Assembly (NCBI RefSeq): GCF_003259845.1
Contig: NZ_QLMJ01000005.1
Coordinates: 186,001-250,000, forward strand
From: Actinoplanes lutulentus
GTDB taxonomy: Bacteria > Actinomycetota > Actinomycetes > Mycobacteriales > Micromonosporaceae
Reading direction: 5' to 3'
DNA length: 64,000 nucleotides
The translations under genes were made by a program, and so were the position numbers. Below, piece after piece: positions 43,221 through 50,895 of this stretch (positions within the stretch are counted from its first letter, which is position 1; each line of letters starts with the position of its first letter). The notes beneath the pieces are model-generated. The model searched no databases and was not told the origin of the DNA. It saw only the letters and a program-made list of their open reading frames with translations.

Positions 43221-44270
43221 GTGCTCAACCCGAAGCTGCGCCGGCCGATCGTCGGCCTGGCCGTGGGCGTGCTCGTCGGCAGCGGACTGGCCGCCATGCC
43301 CGGCCCCGCCACTGCCGCCCCGGCCGCCGCCGACGGGCTGTATGCCACGTCGACCCTGGCCACCAACCTCGACACCAAGCTCGGTACGCGTGACGCCGGT
43401 TCGTATGTGGACTCCTCCGGCAAGCTCGTGGTCAACGTGACCGACGCCGCGACCGCCGCCGAGGTGACCGCGGCCGGCGCGACCCCTCGTTACGTGACCC
43501 GCAGCGGCGCCACCCTGACCGCCGCCGATAACTCCCTGAAGGCCGGCCTGAAGACGCCGGGCACCGCGTTCGCCGTCGACCCGATCAGCAACCAGGTCGT
43601 GGTCAGCGTCGACGAAACCGTCACCGGCGCGAAGCTCGCCGCGGTCAAGGCCACCGTCGCGAAGCTCGGCTCCGCGGCACGGATCGAGTCCGTCGCCGGC
43701 AAGATGACCATCAAGATCTCCGGTGGTGACGCGATCTACGCGCCCAGCGGCGGTCGTTGCTCGCTCGGCTTCAACGTGCGTAACAGCGCCGGCACCACGT
43801 ACTTCCTGACCGCCGGCCACTGCACCAACATCTCGTCGACCTGGACCAACGGTTCGGCGACGCTCGGCACCCGGTCCGGCACCAGCTTCCCGGGCAACGA
43901 CTACGGCATCGTCCGCTACACCAACACGACCATCACCAAGACCGGTGGCGTGGGCACCTCGATCGACATCACCTCGGCGGCCACCCCGGCCGTCGGCGCC
44001 ACGGTCTCCCGCCGCGGCTCCACCACCGGCACCCGCTCCGGCCGGGTCACCGCGCTCAACAGCACGGTGAACTACGCCGAGGGCTCGGTCTCCGGCCTGA
44101 TCCGCACCACCGTCTGCGCCGAGCCGGGCGACAGCGGCGGCTCGCTGTACTCGGGCAGCACCGCGCTCGGCCTGACGTCAGGCGGCAGCGGCAACTGCTC
44201 TTCCGGCGGCGTCACGTACTTCCAGCCGGTCGTGGAGGCCCTGAACGCCTACGGCGTCTCGGTCTACTGA
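43221..44270 (+). CDS. Secreted streptogrisin-like serine protease (S1 family)
   Basis: 349 aa from GTG, with a strong GGGAGGA site upstream. Signal peptide (about 1-33), a propeptide of about 130 residues resembling the alpha-lytic protease pro-region ([19 protein letters not shown]), then mature protease from about residue 165 with catalytic His200 (TAGHC), Asp227 (GNDYGIVRY) and Ser305 (EPGDSGGS). Cysteine pairs as in streptogrisins. Followed by a 16-bp perfect-stem terminator. Confidence 0.94.
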   Translation: MLNPKLRRPIVGLAVGVLVGSGLAAMPGPATAAPAAADGLYATSTLATNLDTKLGTRDAGSYVDSSGKLVVNVTDAATAAEVTAAGATPRYVTRSGATLTAADNSLKAGLKTPGTAFAVDPISNQVVVSVDETVTGAKLAAVKATVAKLGSAARIESVAGKMTIKISGGDAIYAPSGGRCSLGFNVRNSAGTTYFLTAGHCTNISSTWTNGSATLGTRSGTSFPGNDYGIVRYTNTTITKTGGVGTSIDITSAATPAVGATVSRRGSTTGTRSGRVTALNSTVNYAEGSVSGLIRTTVCAEPGDSGGSLYSGSTALGLTSGGSGNCSSGGVTYFQPVVEALNAYGVSVY

Positions 44271-44306
44271 GTGTTGGGTTCGGTTAGCACTAAAGATTGA
44301 TAAGTC

Positions 44307-44343
44307 GCACAAATCCGGCGCCTTCCGGGCGCCGGATTTGTGC
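44307..44343 (+). terminator. Very strong terminator after the protease
   Basis: GCACAAATCCGGCGCC, loop TTCCG, GGCGCCGGATTTGTGC: a perfect 16-bp stem, 37 nt after the protease stop. Confidence 0.9.
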
Positions 44344-44354
44344 GTGAGTCGACC

Positions 44355-44393
44355 GCTGCCGCTGCCGCTGCCGCTGCCGCTGCCGCTGCTGCC
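44355..44393. repeat. GCTGCC hexamer array
   Basis: Six consecutive GCTGCC units, the last with an extra GCT. It lies directly between the protease terminator and a family II palindrome. Confidence 0.85.
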
Positions 44394-44428
44394 GTGGTTC
44401 CGTGGTTCCGCGCATGGTGCACCGGGCT

Positions 44429-44482
44429 GAGCCGTAGCTCCGAGAGGTCATCCGGCCCGATGACCTCGCGGAGCTACGGCTC
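44429..44482. repeat. Family II palindrome, best-preserved copy
   Basis: 54 bp. GAGCCGTAGCTCCG pairs perfectly with CGGAGCTACGGCTC, and GAGGTCA with TGACCTC inside after one mismatch, leaving a 10-nt loop. It would form a very stable hairpin in DNA or RNA. Confidence 0.85.
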
Positions 44483-44512
44483 GGCCTGCTAGCGGCTTTG
44501 CTTGCTCAGTAG

Positions 44513-44790
44513 CCGGGCCTGGCTTTCCGCCCGACAGAGCCGAAGCCGACACGCCGCGAGCACGCCTCCGCCAGTGCGTGTCGAGTTTGGGCGCGTATCG
44601 GACCCTAAATCGACACGGCTGTCCTGATCCGCGCGATGTTGGGCCCCGGTTCCCATCTGGCTGTGGTCCCGGGACCAAGATCGCCGCGGGCGACCGAAGC
44701 GGGACGGCGGCGGGGACGAGGCGCGGAGTCAGGGCCGTTCGGACGACGCTTCCAGCTGCGGAAACGTCGATCAACCGGCCGGGTCAGCTA
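44513..44790. repeat. Intergenic module copy 2 with one family I palindrome
   Basis: Family I unit at 44578-44616 (arms GTGTCGAGTT and AAATCGACAC). Homology to module 3 continues on both sides: CTTTCCGCCCG and GAGCCGAAGCCGACACG on the left; GATGTTGGGCC, the perfect palindrome TGGTCCCGGGACCA, GGAGTCAGGGCCG, CGGACGACGCT and GTCGATCAACC...GGGTCAGC on the right. Only a single, right-armed remnant of a second palindrome is present (ending 44552). Confidence 0.85.
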
Positions 44791-44811
44791 TGAGAGCCAG
44801 TCGGATAGGCC

Positions 44812-44897
44812 CAGCCCGCAGCCCGCAGCCCGCAGCCCGCAGCGGTAGGCGCAGCCGCAGCCGCAGCCGCAGCGGTAGCGGTAGCGGTAGCGGTAGC
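44812..44897. repeat. Mixed 6-7 bp tandem array
   Basis: Runs from CCGCAGC heptamers into GCAGCC and then GGTAGC hexamers. The unit changes along the array as if by successive slippage. Confidence 0.8.
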
Positions 44898-44938
44898 AGT
44901 GCCCGCCGCCCAGATGGCTGGGCGGTTGCCGGCAGGGC

Positions 44939-45056
44939 GAGCCGTAGGTCAGACCTGTTATCGCGGCCTGATGAGGTGTCTGGACTACGGCTCAGCGACG
45001 TGAGCCGTAGTCCAGACATGTTCTGAGGCCCGCATTAGGTGCCGGAGCTACGGCCC
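44939..45056. repeat. Two family II palindromes, 63-bp pitch
   Basis: 44939-44993 has arms GAGCCGTAG and CTACGGCTC with inner CAGACCT/AGGTGTCTG; 45002-45056 has GAGCCGTAGTCC and GGAGCTACGGCCC. Starts are 63 bp apart. Confidence 0.85.
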
Positions 45057-45175
45057 GGCGCCGCGTAATGATCACTGGCCAGCCAAGCCGTGCCACTACC
45101 CCCGCCCAGGCGGCCATCGGCACGCCTCGCATCCAGACAAAGGTCAACTAGTCGATCAGAGGCCTTCGTGCAGGC

Positions 45176-45427
45176 CCGGCTGGCGCTCACGGTCGCGCGG
45201 CAGCCAAAAATGCGACCACAAGCGCAAGCCACTGCCAGCCGGCTTGTGCTCGTGGTCGTTGGGAGGCCGAAATGGCGACCGTGAGCGCGAGCCGCTGCGG
45301 GCTGGCTTGTGCTCGTGGTCGTTCGGGGGCCGATATCGCGACCACAAGCGCGAGCCGTTCGCTGTCGGCTTGTGCTTGTGGTCGTTGGGGGGCTGATGTC
45401 GCGACCACAAGCACAAGCCGTTCGCGG
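45176..45427. repeat. 63-bp palindromic tandem array
   Basis: GCGACC-type unit starts occur at 45212, 45275, 45338 and 45401, exactly 63 bp apart each time. Each full unit is itself an imperfect palindrome of about 46 bp (GACCACAAGCGCAAGCC against GGCTTGTGCTCGTGGTC, two mismatches) plus a 17-bp linker. The array begins with a right half-unit (from about 45176) and ends with a left half-unit, giving three full and two half units. Confidence 0.9.
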
Positions 45428-45483
45428 GTTACGGGCGATGGGGCTCGGTTATGGCTCGGGCGGTGCTTCTGGGGGTCGGTTGG

Positions 45484-46470
45484 TCAGGACTCGTGGACTC
45501 GTTCTTCGCCTCGGCGGCGGAGCATTTTCAGGCCGGGGAGGCCGGCGATTGCCAGGTGCAGGTCTTCGGTGACTTCCAGCAGCTTGTGCAGGTCGGGTCC
45601 GACCTGGTCCAGCTTGCCCAGCAGCGGCATCACGTCGTTGATCAGGTGTTCCTGGAGCTGGGGGAGCTGGTCGACCATCCGGATCGCGGCGGTCACCTCG
45701 TCGGGGGTCAGTTCGGAGACGAAGCGGGAAGCGAGCGGGGCGGCGTCGCGCAGCGTCTGCGAGTAGCCGCCGAGCAGCTCGTTCACCTCGCCTGAGATCG
45801 CGCCGGCCCGGGTGACCACGGCCTGGGCTTGGTCCGCGACTCCGGACGCCGTCGTGATGATCTCCCGCGCCGACCCGGTGATCCCGGTCGCCTCCGCCAC
45901 CACCCCGGACGCGGCCGTGGTGATCGCGGTGACCTCGTCAATCGCCGACGAAGCGGCTGTCGTGATCGTGGAGATCTCGCCGATGGCTGACGAGGCGGCT
46001 GTCGTGATCGACGAGACCTCGCCGATCGCCGACGACGCGGCTGTCGTGATGGCCGTCACTTCGCCCAGGGCTGAGGCGGCGTCGCCGACGACCACGCTGG
46101 CTGCTTCGGCGGTGGTGGAGGCTCGGCGTACCAATGAACCCGCCGCGGCTGAGATGGTTGCCGCCTCCTCGACCGTGAGGGCGGCTGCCGTGGCGATCGC
46201 GCGGGCGTCGGAGACCGTCGACTCGGCGGCGGCGGCCACCGTGCCGACCCGGGCGATCAGGTCCTCGGCCTGGGCCACCGCCAGGTTGACCCGGTTGATC
46301 AGGAGTTCGGCCTGGCCGATCAGGCCGACCGCGCGTACCGGGATGGTCGCGGCGGTCGCGGCGGTCTCGATCACCTGGCCGATCGCGGACCGCGTGAGGT
46401 CGGCGGCCACCGCAGGGGCCGCCAGGGCGGCTCGGGTGAGGGATACGAGAAAGGCCATACCTCCCATCAT
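45484..46470 (-). CDS. Alanine-rich protein with 14-residue repeats
   Basis: 328 aa. The N terminus is mildly hydrophobic (AFLVSLTRAALAAP), the middle is an amphipathic helical region with at least four 14-residue repeats of the form E(V/I)xxITTAASSAIG (residues about 145-200), and the C terminus is conserved in actinobacteria: LTPDEVTAAIRMVDQLPQL, DVMPLLGKLDQVGPDLHKLL, AIAGLPG. Probably an elongated coiled coil, perhaps membrane- or envelope-associated. Function unknown. ATG 46470 or 46467 is likely; the next ATG at 46458 sits only 1 nt after GGGAGG. Confidence 0.78.
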   Translation of the reverse strand: MMGGMAFLVSLTRAALAAPAVAADLTRSAIGQVIETAATAATIPVRAVGLIGQAELLINRVNLAVAQAEDLIARVGTVAAAAESTVSDARAIATAAALTVEEAATISAAAGSLVRRASTTAEAASVVVGDAASALGEVTAITTAASSAIGEVSSITTAASSAIGEISTITTAASSAIDEVTAITTAASGVVAEATGITGSAREIITTASGVADQAQAVVTRAGAISGEVNELLGGYSQTLRDAAPLASRFVSELTPDEVTAAIRMVDQLPQLQEHLINDVMPLLGKLDQVGPDLHKLLEVTEDLHLAIAGLPGLKMLRRRGEERVHES

Positions 46471-46592
46471 GCGTCAGAGATGCACCCGAGATCGGTGACG
46501 CACGGTACGGGCGCACTGGCGTACGGTCGAATTTATCTTTTCCACAGGGTTCTGGGCCGCATCAGGGGCCGGGGACACGGCACTATGCATGG

Positions 46593-47516
46593 GTGCGACG
46601 TACCCGGAATCTCATCATGGTGGTGGCCGCTGTCGGCATCCTGGGCGGCGGCGTCCTGGTGGCGCGCGGCATGACCGGTGGCGAGCAGGGTACGAGCGCG
46701 CTACCCCTGGCCGGGGTGTTCCAGCAGACGACGCCGTCACCGTCCGCGTCGCCGTCACCGACCGGTCCGAGCCCTGAGGAGCTGGCCGCGCAGGCGCGGG
46801 CCAAGCGGGTCAAGGCGCTCGACGCGGCGTTGAAGAAGTACGCGAAAACCGTCCCCGAGTTCTCCGTGGCGGTGCTCGATCGGGAGACCGGCGAGACGTA
46901 CGCGTTCCGCGGCGACGAGAAATACGAAACGGCCAGCGTGGTGAAGGTGCAGGTCCTGGCGTGTCTGCTACTGACCGCGCAGGACAACGACCGCAAGGTC
47001 ACCTCCAGTGAGGACGCGCTCGCCAAGAAGATGATTCGGTACAGCGACAACGCCGCCACCACGTCACTCTTCAGCAAACTCGGCCGGGCCAGCGCGATCG
47101 GTGCCTGCAACAAGCGGCTCGGTCTCACCCAGACCAAGGTCAGCAGCTCCTGGGGCCTGACCCGGACCACGGTCAAGGACCAGGTGAAACTGCTCGACGC
47201 CCTGGTCGACGACGACGGCGAGCTGAACGCCAGCTCCCGCAAGTACGCGGACACGCTGATGAGCACGGTCTCCGCCGATCAGGACTGGGGCATCCCGGCG
47301 GTCGCGGCAGCGGGCGAGGAGGCGACAGTGAAGAACGGCTGGCTGTCCCGCTCCACCGAGGGCGGCCTCTGGATCATCAACACGGTCGGCCGGGTCACCG
47401 GCGACGACGTGAACGTCTCGGTCGCGGTGCTGTCGCACGCCAACAAGACGATGTCCGGCGGGATCAAGGTCGTGGAGAAAGCGGCCAAGCTGACCAGGAC
47501 GAACCTGAAGTACTAA
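46593..47516 (+). CDS. Secreted class A beta-lactamase-fold serine hydrolase
   Basis: 307 aa from GTG. N-terminal signal or membrane anchor (LIMVVAAVGILGGGVLVA), a Ser/Pro/Thr-rich linker (TTPSPSASPSPTGPSP), then a beta-lactamase/transpeptidase-like domain with S-x-x-K as Ser115-Val-Val-Lys118, YSDN as the SDN-like motif and VKNGW in place of KTG. The altered last motif suggests a D,D-peptidase-related or inactive relative rather than a resistance enzyme. The stop overlaps the convergent DedA gene by 4 bp. Confidence 0.87.
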   Translation: MRRTRNLIMVVAAVGILGGGVLVARGMTGGEQGTSALPLAGVFQQTTPSPSASPSPTGPSPEELAAQARAKRVKALDAALKKYAKTVPEFSVAVLDRETGETYAFRGDEKYETASVVKVQVLACLLLTAQDNDRKVTSSEDALAKKMIRYSDNAATTSLFSKLGRASAIGACNKRLGLTQTKVSSSWGLTRTTVKDQVKLLDALVDDDGELNASSRKYADTLMSTVSADQDWGIPAVAAAGEEATVKNGWLSRSTEGGLWIINTVGRVTGDDVNVSVAVLSHANKTMSGGIKVVEKAAKLTRTNLKY

Positions 47517-48091
47517 GCCTCTGAAGTACTGGCCCGGGCTTCCCGCCACTTGCTGATCCAGGTCATCGACTGGTTGACGATCAGGATCAGCACCACGGCG
47601 GCCACCACGCCCTGCCACGGCTCCGGGAAGATCGAGCCGCCGGCCAGGCCGATCGCGGCGTACACGACCGACCAGAGCGCGCAGGCCGGCGCGTTGGCGA
47701 CCACGAACGTCCGCCACGGCAGGCCGACGAACGCGGCGGCGAGCAGCACCGGCACCCGGCCGCCAGGGATCAGCCGGGACACCAGCAGCACCGGCACCTG
47801 CTTCTCCTCCAGGCGGTGTTTCACCGAGGCGAGCCGGTCCTCGTCGCGCAGCCAGCGCAGCCGCCGGGCCAGGGACTCCCCGCCCTGCCGGCACATGGCG
47901 TAGACCACCAGGTCACCGAGGTACGCACCGATTGCGCCGGCGGCCACCACCAGCACCACTGTCAGCGGCTGGTTGTGAAAGGCGAGAGCGGCCGCGCCAC
48001 TGACCGCGGCACCGGTCGGCACGATGGGCACGATCGCGCCGAACAACACGACGAGTAAGAGCCAGCCGATGGTAGCCAGTTCCTGAATCAT
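47513..48091 (-). CDS. DedA-family (VTT domain) membrane protein
   Basis: 192 aa with about five helices. DedA features: GAIVPIVPTGAAVSGAAALA, GAIGAYLGDLVVYAMCRQGG, LLVSRLIPGGRVPVLLAAAFVGLPWRTF (core SRLIPGGRVPVLLAAAF). The proline/glycine re-entrant loop and Arg are kept. DedA proteins move phospholipids or undecaprenyl phosphate across the membrane. Coupled to the upstream MBL-fold gene by a 4-bp overlap. Confidence 0.9.
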   Translation of the reverse strand: MIQELATIGWLLLVVLFGAIVPIVPTGAAVSGAAALAFHNQPLTVVLVVAAGAIGAYLGDLVVYAMCRQGGESLARRLRWLRDEDRLASVKHRLEEKQVPVLLVSRLIPGGRVPVLLAAAFVGLPWRTFVVANAPACALWSVVYAAIGLAGGSIFPEPWQGVVAAVVLILIVNQSMTWISKWREARASTSEA

Positions 48092-48864
48092 GCCGCCGGT
48101 TCCAGGGTCAGCGTCTCGCCGTGGGTCAGCACCCGCACCCGGGTCTCCGGCGAAACACGCCCGGCGTGCTCAGCAAACCGCGCCCCCGGCTCGTCGAACA
48201 TGTGCCGCCGGATCCGGCCGATCCCGGCCGGCCAGAACGTGCCGTAATGCACCGGCACCGCCCAGGACGCCTTCACCCGGCGCAGCGCCTCGGCCGCATC
48301 CATCGGGTCGAGGTGGCCGTGCGCGCCGAGGGTCGGGCCCCAGCCGCCGACCGGGATCAGGGCGAGGTCGAGCGGTCCGATCCCGATCATCTCCTCGAAG
48401 AGCCCGGTGTCGCCGGCGAACCACGTGCGGGCGGCGCCTTCGACGACGAAACCGATGGCGACCGCTTTCTCCCGGGACCACGGGCCACGGCCACCGTCGT
48501 GACGGGCGGGCACCGCGCGTACGCGTACCCCTGAAATGGCTGTCTCGTCGCCTGGGGCGAGCTCGATGATGCGCTGGGCCGCGTCGCGGCCCAGGGCTTT
48601 CGCGGCGAAGGAGCCGGCGCCGCGCGGAACGATCAGCAGCGGCTCGCCCGGCAGGGACTTGAGCGAGGCGACGTGGAAGTGGTCGGCGTGCAGGTGGGAG
48701 AGGAGCACGGCGTCGGGCGTGCCGGGCAGGACCGGCGAGGGACCGGCCATCCGGCGCAGGTGCACGAGCCGGTCGGTGAGCACCGGATCAGTGAGCAGCG
48801 TGACGCCGGAGTCGGCGAGCCAGACGGTGCTGTGTCCCCACCAGGTGACAGATGTCGCGCTCAC
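48088..48864 (-). CDS. MBL-fold metal-dependent hydrolase (UlaG-like)
   Basis: 258 aa from GTG 48864, where the fold begins (SVTWWGHSTVWLADSG). Metal motif SHLHADHFHVAS; later metal ligands in ARHDGGRG, WFAGDTGLF and VHYGTFWP. Related to UlaG/RomA and NAPE-PLD-type hydrolases, which can act on phospholipid-like or lactone substrates. The upstream open sequence to 48972 lacks similarity. Operon with DedA. Confidence 0.9.
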   Translation of the reverse strand: MSATSVTWWGHSTVWLADSGVTLLTDPVLTDRLVHLRRMAGPSPVLPGTPDAVLLSHLHADHFHVASLKSLPGEPLLIVPRGAGSFAAKALGRDAAQRIIELAPGDETAISGVRVRAVPARHDGGRGPWSREKAVAIGFVVEGAARTWFAGDTGLFEEMIGIGPLDLALIPVGGWGPTLGAHGHLDPMDAAEALRRVKASWAVPVHYGTFWPAGIGRIRRHMFDEPGARFAEHAGRVSPETRVRVLTHGETLTLEPAA

Positions 48865-48931
48865 GGGGTAACGGTACCCAGACCCTGTTGGCCGGGTCGC
48901 CGGGGTGCTCGGTGTCCGGCAGACTGACCCT

Positions 48932-49879
48932 GTGACTGGACCCCGTTCCGCCGTCGTGTTCAACCCCGTCAAGGTGGCTGATCTCGATCACTTGAAACGC
49001 GTCGTCGGCGGCAGCCTGGCGAAAGCCGGCTGGCCCGTGCCGAGGTGGTACGAGACCACGGCCGAGGACCCGGGTCGAGGCCAGGCCAAGCAGGCCATGG
49101 CGGACGGCGCGGAGCTGGTCTTCGCGTGCGGCGGCGACGGCACGGTGACCGCGGTGGTCACGGCCCTGGCCGGTACGAAAGTGGCCCTCGCCGTGCTCCC
49201 GGCCGGCACCGGCAACCTGCTCGCCGCCAACCTGGGGCTCGGCAGCGACCCGGCCACCGGCCTCCAGGTGGTCCTTGAGGGCGGCCGCCGCCGGATCGAC
49301 GTCGGCATGCTCGACGACAGGTGTTTCGTGGTGATGGCCGGGATGGGGTTCGACGCGCAGATGCTGGAGGGCACGTCGGAGACCGCGAAAAAGCACATCG
49401 GCTGGCTCGCGTACCTCGGCGGCGGCGCGAAACACCTGATGGACCGCCCGATGCGCGCCCGGATCCGGCTGGACGGCGGCGCGCCGATGCCACGCCGGCC
49501 GCGTGCCGTGATCGTCGGCAACGTGGGCCGGCTCCAGGGCGGCGTCCGGCTGCTGAGCAAGGCCGAGCCCGACGACGGCAGGCTGAACGTGGCGATTCTG
49601 AGTCCGGCTAACCTTGCGCACTGGGCGGCGCTGACCTGGGCCGTGCTGCGCAGGCAGGACCGGGTGCCGCTGATGGAGACATACACCGCATCGCGTGTTG
49701 AGATCTACAGCAACCGGGCACAGGCACGTCAGCTCGATGGAGACCTGATCGCACCGGGGAAGGTCATGAAGATTCACGTACGCCCGAAAGCGCTGCTGCT
49801 CTGTGTGCCGCAGCCCGATGCGGACCCTGACCTGGCGTACGACGCGGACGCCGTCGCCGACCGAGCGGAAAATCTGTGA
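48932..49879 (+). CDS. Diacylglycerol/lipid kinase family protein
   Basis: 315 aa from GTG. DAGK catalytic signature: SAVVFNPVK at the start, FACGGDGTVTAVVTAL, LPAGTGNLLAANLGLG, then MAGMGFDAQML and RQLDGDLIAPGKVMKI near the end. It phosphorylates diacylglycerol or a related lipid. Coupled to the BrkB gene (GTGA at 49876). Confidence 0.93.
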   Translation: MTGPRSAVVFNPVKVADLDHLKRVVGGSLAKAGWPVPRWYETTAEDPGRGQAKQAMADGAELVFACGGDGTVTAVVTALAGTKVALAVLPAGTGNLLAANLGLGSDPATGLQVVLEGGRRRIDVGMLDDRCFVVMAGMGFDAQMLEGTSETAKKHIGWLAYLGGGAKHLMDRPMRARIRLDGGAPMPRRPRAVIVGNVGRLQGGVRLLSKAEPDDGRLNVAILSPANLAHWAALTWAVLRRQDRVPLMETYTASRVEIYSNRAQARQLDGDLIAPGKVMKIHVRPKALLLCVPQPDADPDLAYDADAVADRAENL

Positions 49880-50886
49880 GCAGTACGGAACCCGTACCCG
49901 AGACGCGCTCGATGTCCGGGGACGAGCTCTCCGCCGACGACGCGTTCCTGGCGTTACGTCACTACGGCCGCTGGCCGCTGCTGCGTGACGCGTTCATCCG
50001 GTTCCGCTACGGCGACGGCTTCAGCCACTCCCGGGCGTTCGCGCTGCAGCTCTGCCTCGCGACCGTGCCGTTCCTCATCGCGCTCTCCGGCCTCGCGACC
50101 GACCTGGGTGTCGAGTCCGGCGGGCAGGTGGTGGCGGACACCGTCATCGCACTCACCCCGGGCGCGAGTCAGGAGGTCGTCCGCGAGCTGCTGGACGGCG
50201 GCGAGCGTACCGAAGACGCCGGTGAGCTGGCGCTCACCCTCGGTATGATCACCGGCCTGGTCGCGCTCACCACGGCCATGGCGCAGGTGGAGCGGGGTGC
50301 GAACCGGATCTACGGTGTGGAGCGGGACCGCCCGGCGCTGCAGAAGTACGCCCGGGCCGCGGTCCTCGCGGTCACGGCCGGCCTGCCCGCACTCTTCGGA
50401 TTCCTGCTGCTGGTGGCGGGCCGGGAGGCCGGCAATTCGGCGCAACGGGAGTTCCACCTGGCCGGCGGGATCCGGGTGGCGTGGGACTTCGTCCGCTGGC
50501 CGGTCAGCCTCGTCCTGATCGTCTTCGCGGTCGGCGCGCTGTTCCGATATTCACCACGCCGCAAACAGCCGGCGCTGTCCTGGCTGCTCTTCGGCGCCGT
50601 GGTGGCGACAGTGCTGTGGTGGGTCGCCAGCTCGCTGCTGGCCGGTTACGTGCGGATCAGTGACAGCTTCGGCGCCACCTACGGCCCGCTCACCGCGATC
50701 ATGGCGTTGCTGCTCTGGGCGAACCTGACCGGGATCGCGTTCTTCCTCGGCCTGGCCTTCGCGGCCCAGCTGGAAGCGAGCCGGGTGGGCGCCCGCCCCG
50801 CGCAAGAAGATCAATGGGAGCCGTCGTCGACGGGCGAGATACCCGTTCAGCGCGTACCCGGTGTGCCCGCCGAACCGCCTGGGTAA
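49876..50886 (+). CDS. YihY/BrkB-family membrane protein
   Basis: 336 aa with six helices and the family motif FALQLCLATVPFLIALSGL, GANRIYGVERDRP and FGATYGPLTAIMALLLWANLTG (core TYGPLTAIMALLLWANL). Often mislabelled ribonuclease BN. Recent views place such proteins in envelope or lipid export. It lies between lipid kinase and PAP2 phosphatase genes. Confidence 0.92.
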   Translation: MSSTEPVPETRSMSGDELSADDAFLALRHYGRWPLLRDAFIRFRYGDGFSHSRAFALQLCLATVPFLIALSGLATDLGVESGGQVVADTVIALTPGASQEVVRELLDGGERTEDAGELALTLGMITGLVALTTAMAQVERGANRIYGVERDRPALQKYARAAVLAVTAGLPALFGFLLLVAGREAGNSAQREFHLAGGIRVAWDFVRWPVSLVLIVFAVGALFRYSPRRKQPALSWLLFGAVVATVLWWVASSLLAGYVRISDSFGATYGPLTAIMALLLWANLTGIAFFLGLAFAAQLEASRVGARPAQEDQWEPSSTGEIPVQRVPGVPAEPPG

Positions 50887-50895
50887 GAACGGCGC

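Larger units (their letters stand above)
44271..45483. other. 1.2-kb gene-free region built of repeats
   Basis: In order: terminator, hexamer array, family II palindrome, module copy 2 with one family I palindrome, second short-repeat array, two family II palindromes, a 63-bp palindromic tandem array, and about 55 bp of ordinary sequence. Open frames run through the array on both strands because the 63-bp unit has no stop in several frames; none looks like a gene. The flanking genes converge here. Confidence 0.8.

Noticed and set aside
45187..45414. Open frames encoding 21-residue repeats through the 63-bp array
   Set aside because: Several frames on both strands are open at once, as expected for a 63-bp repeat, and none has a ribosome site or family resemblance.
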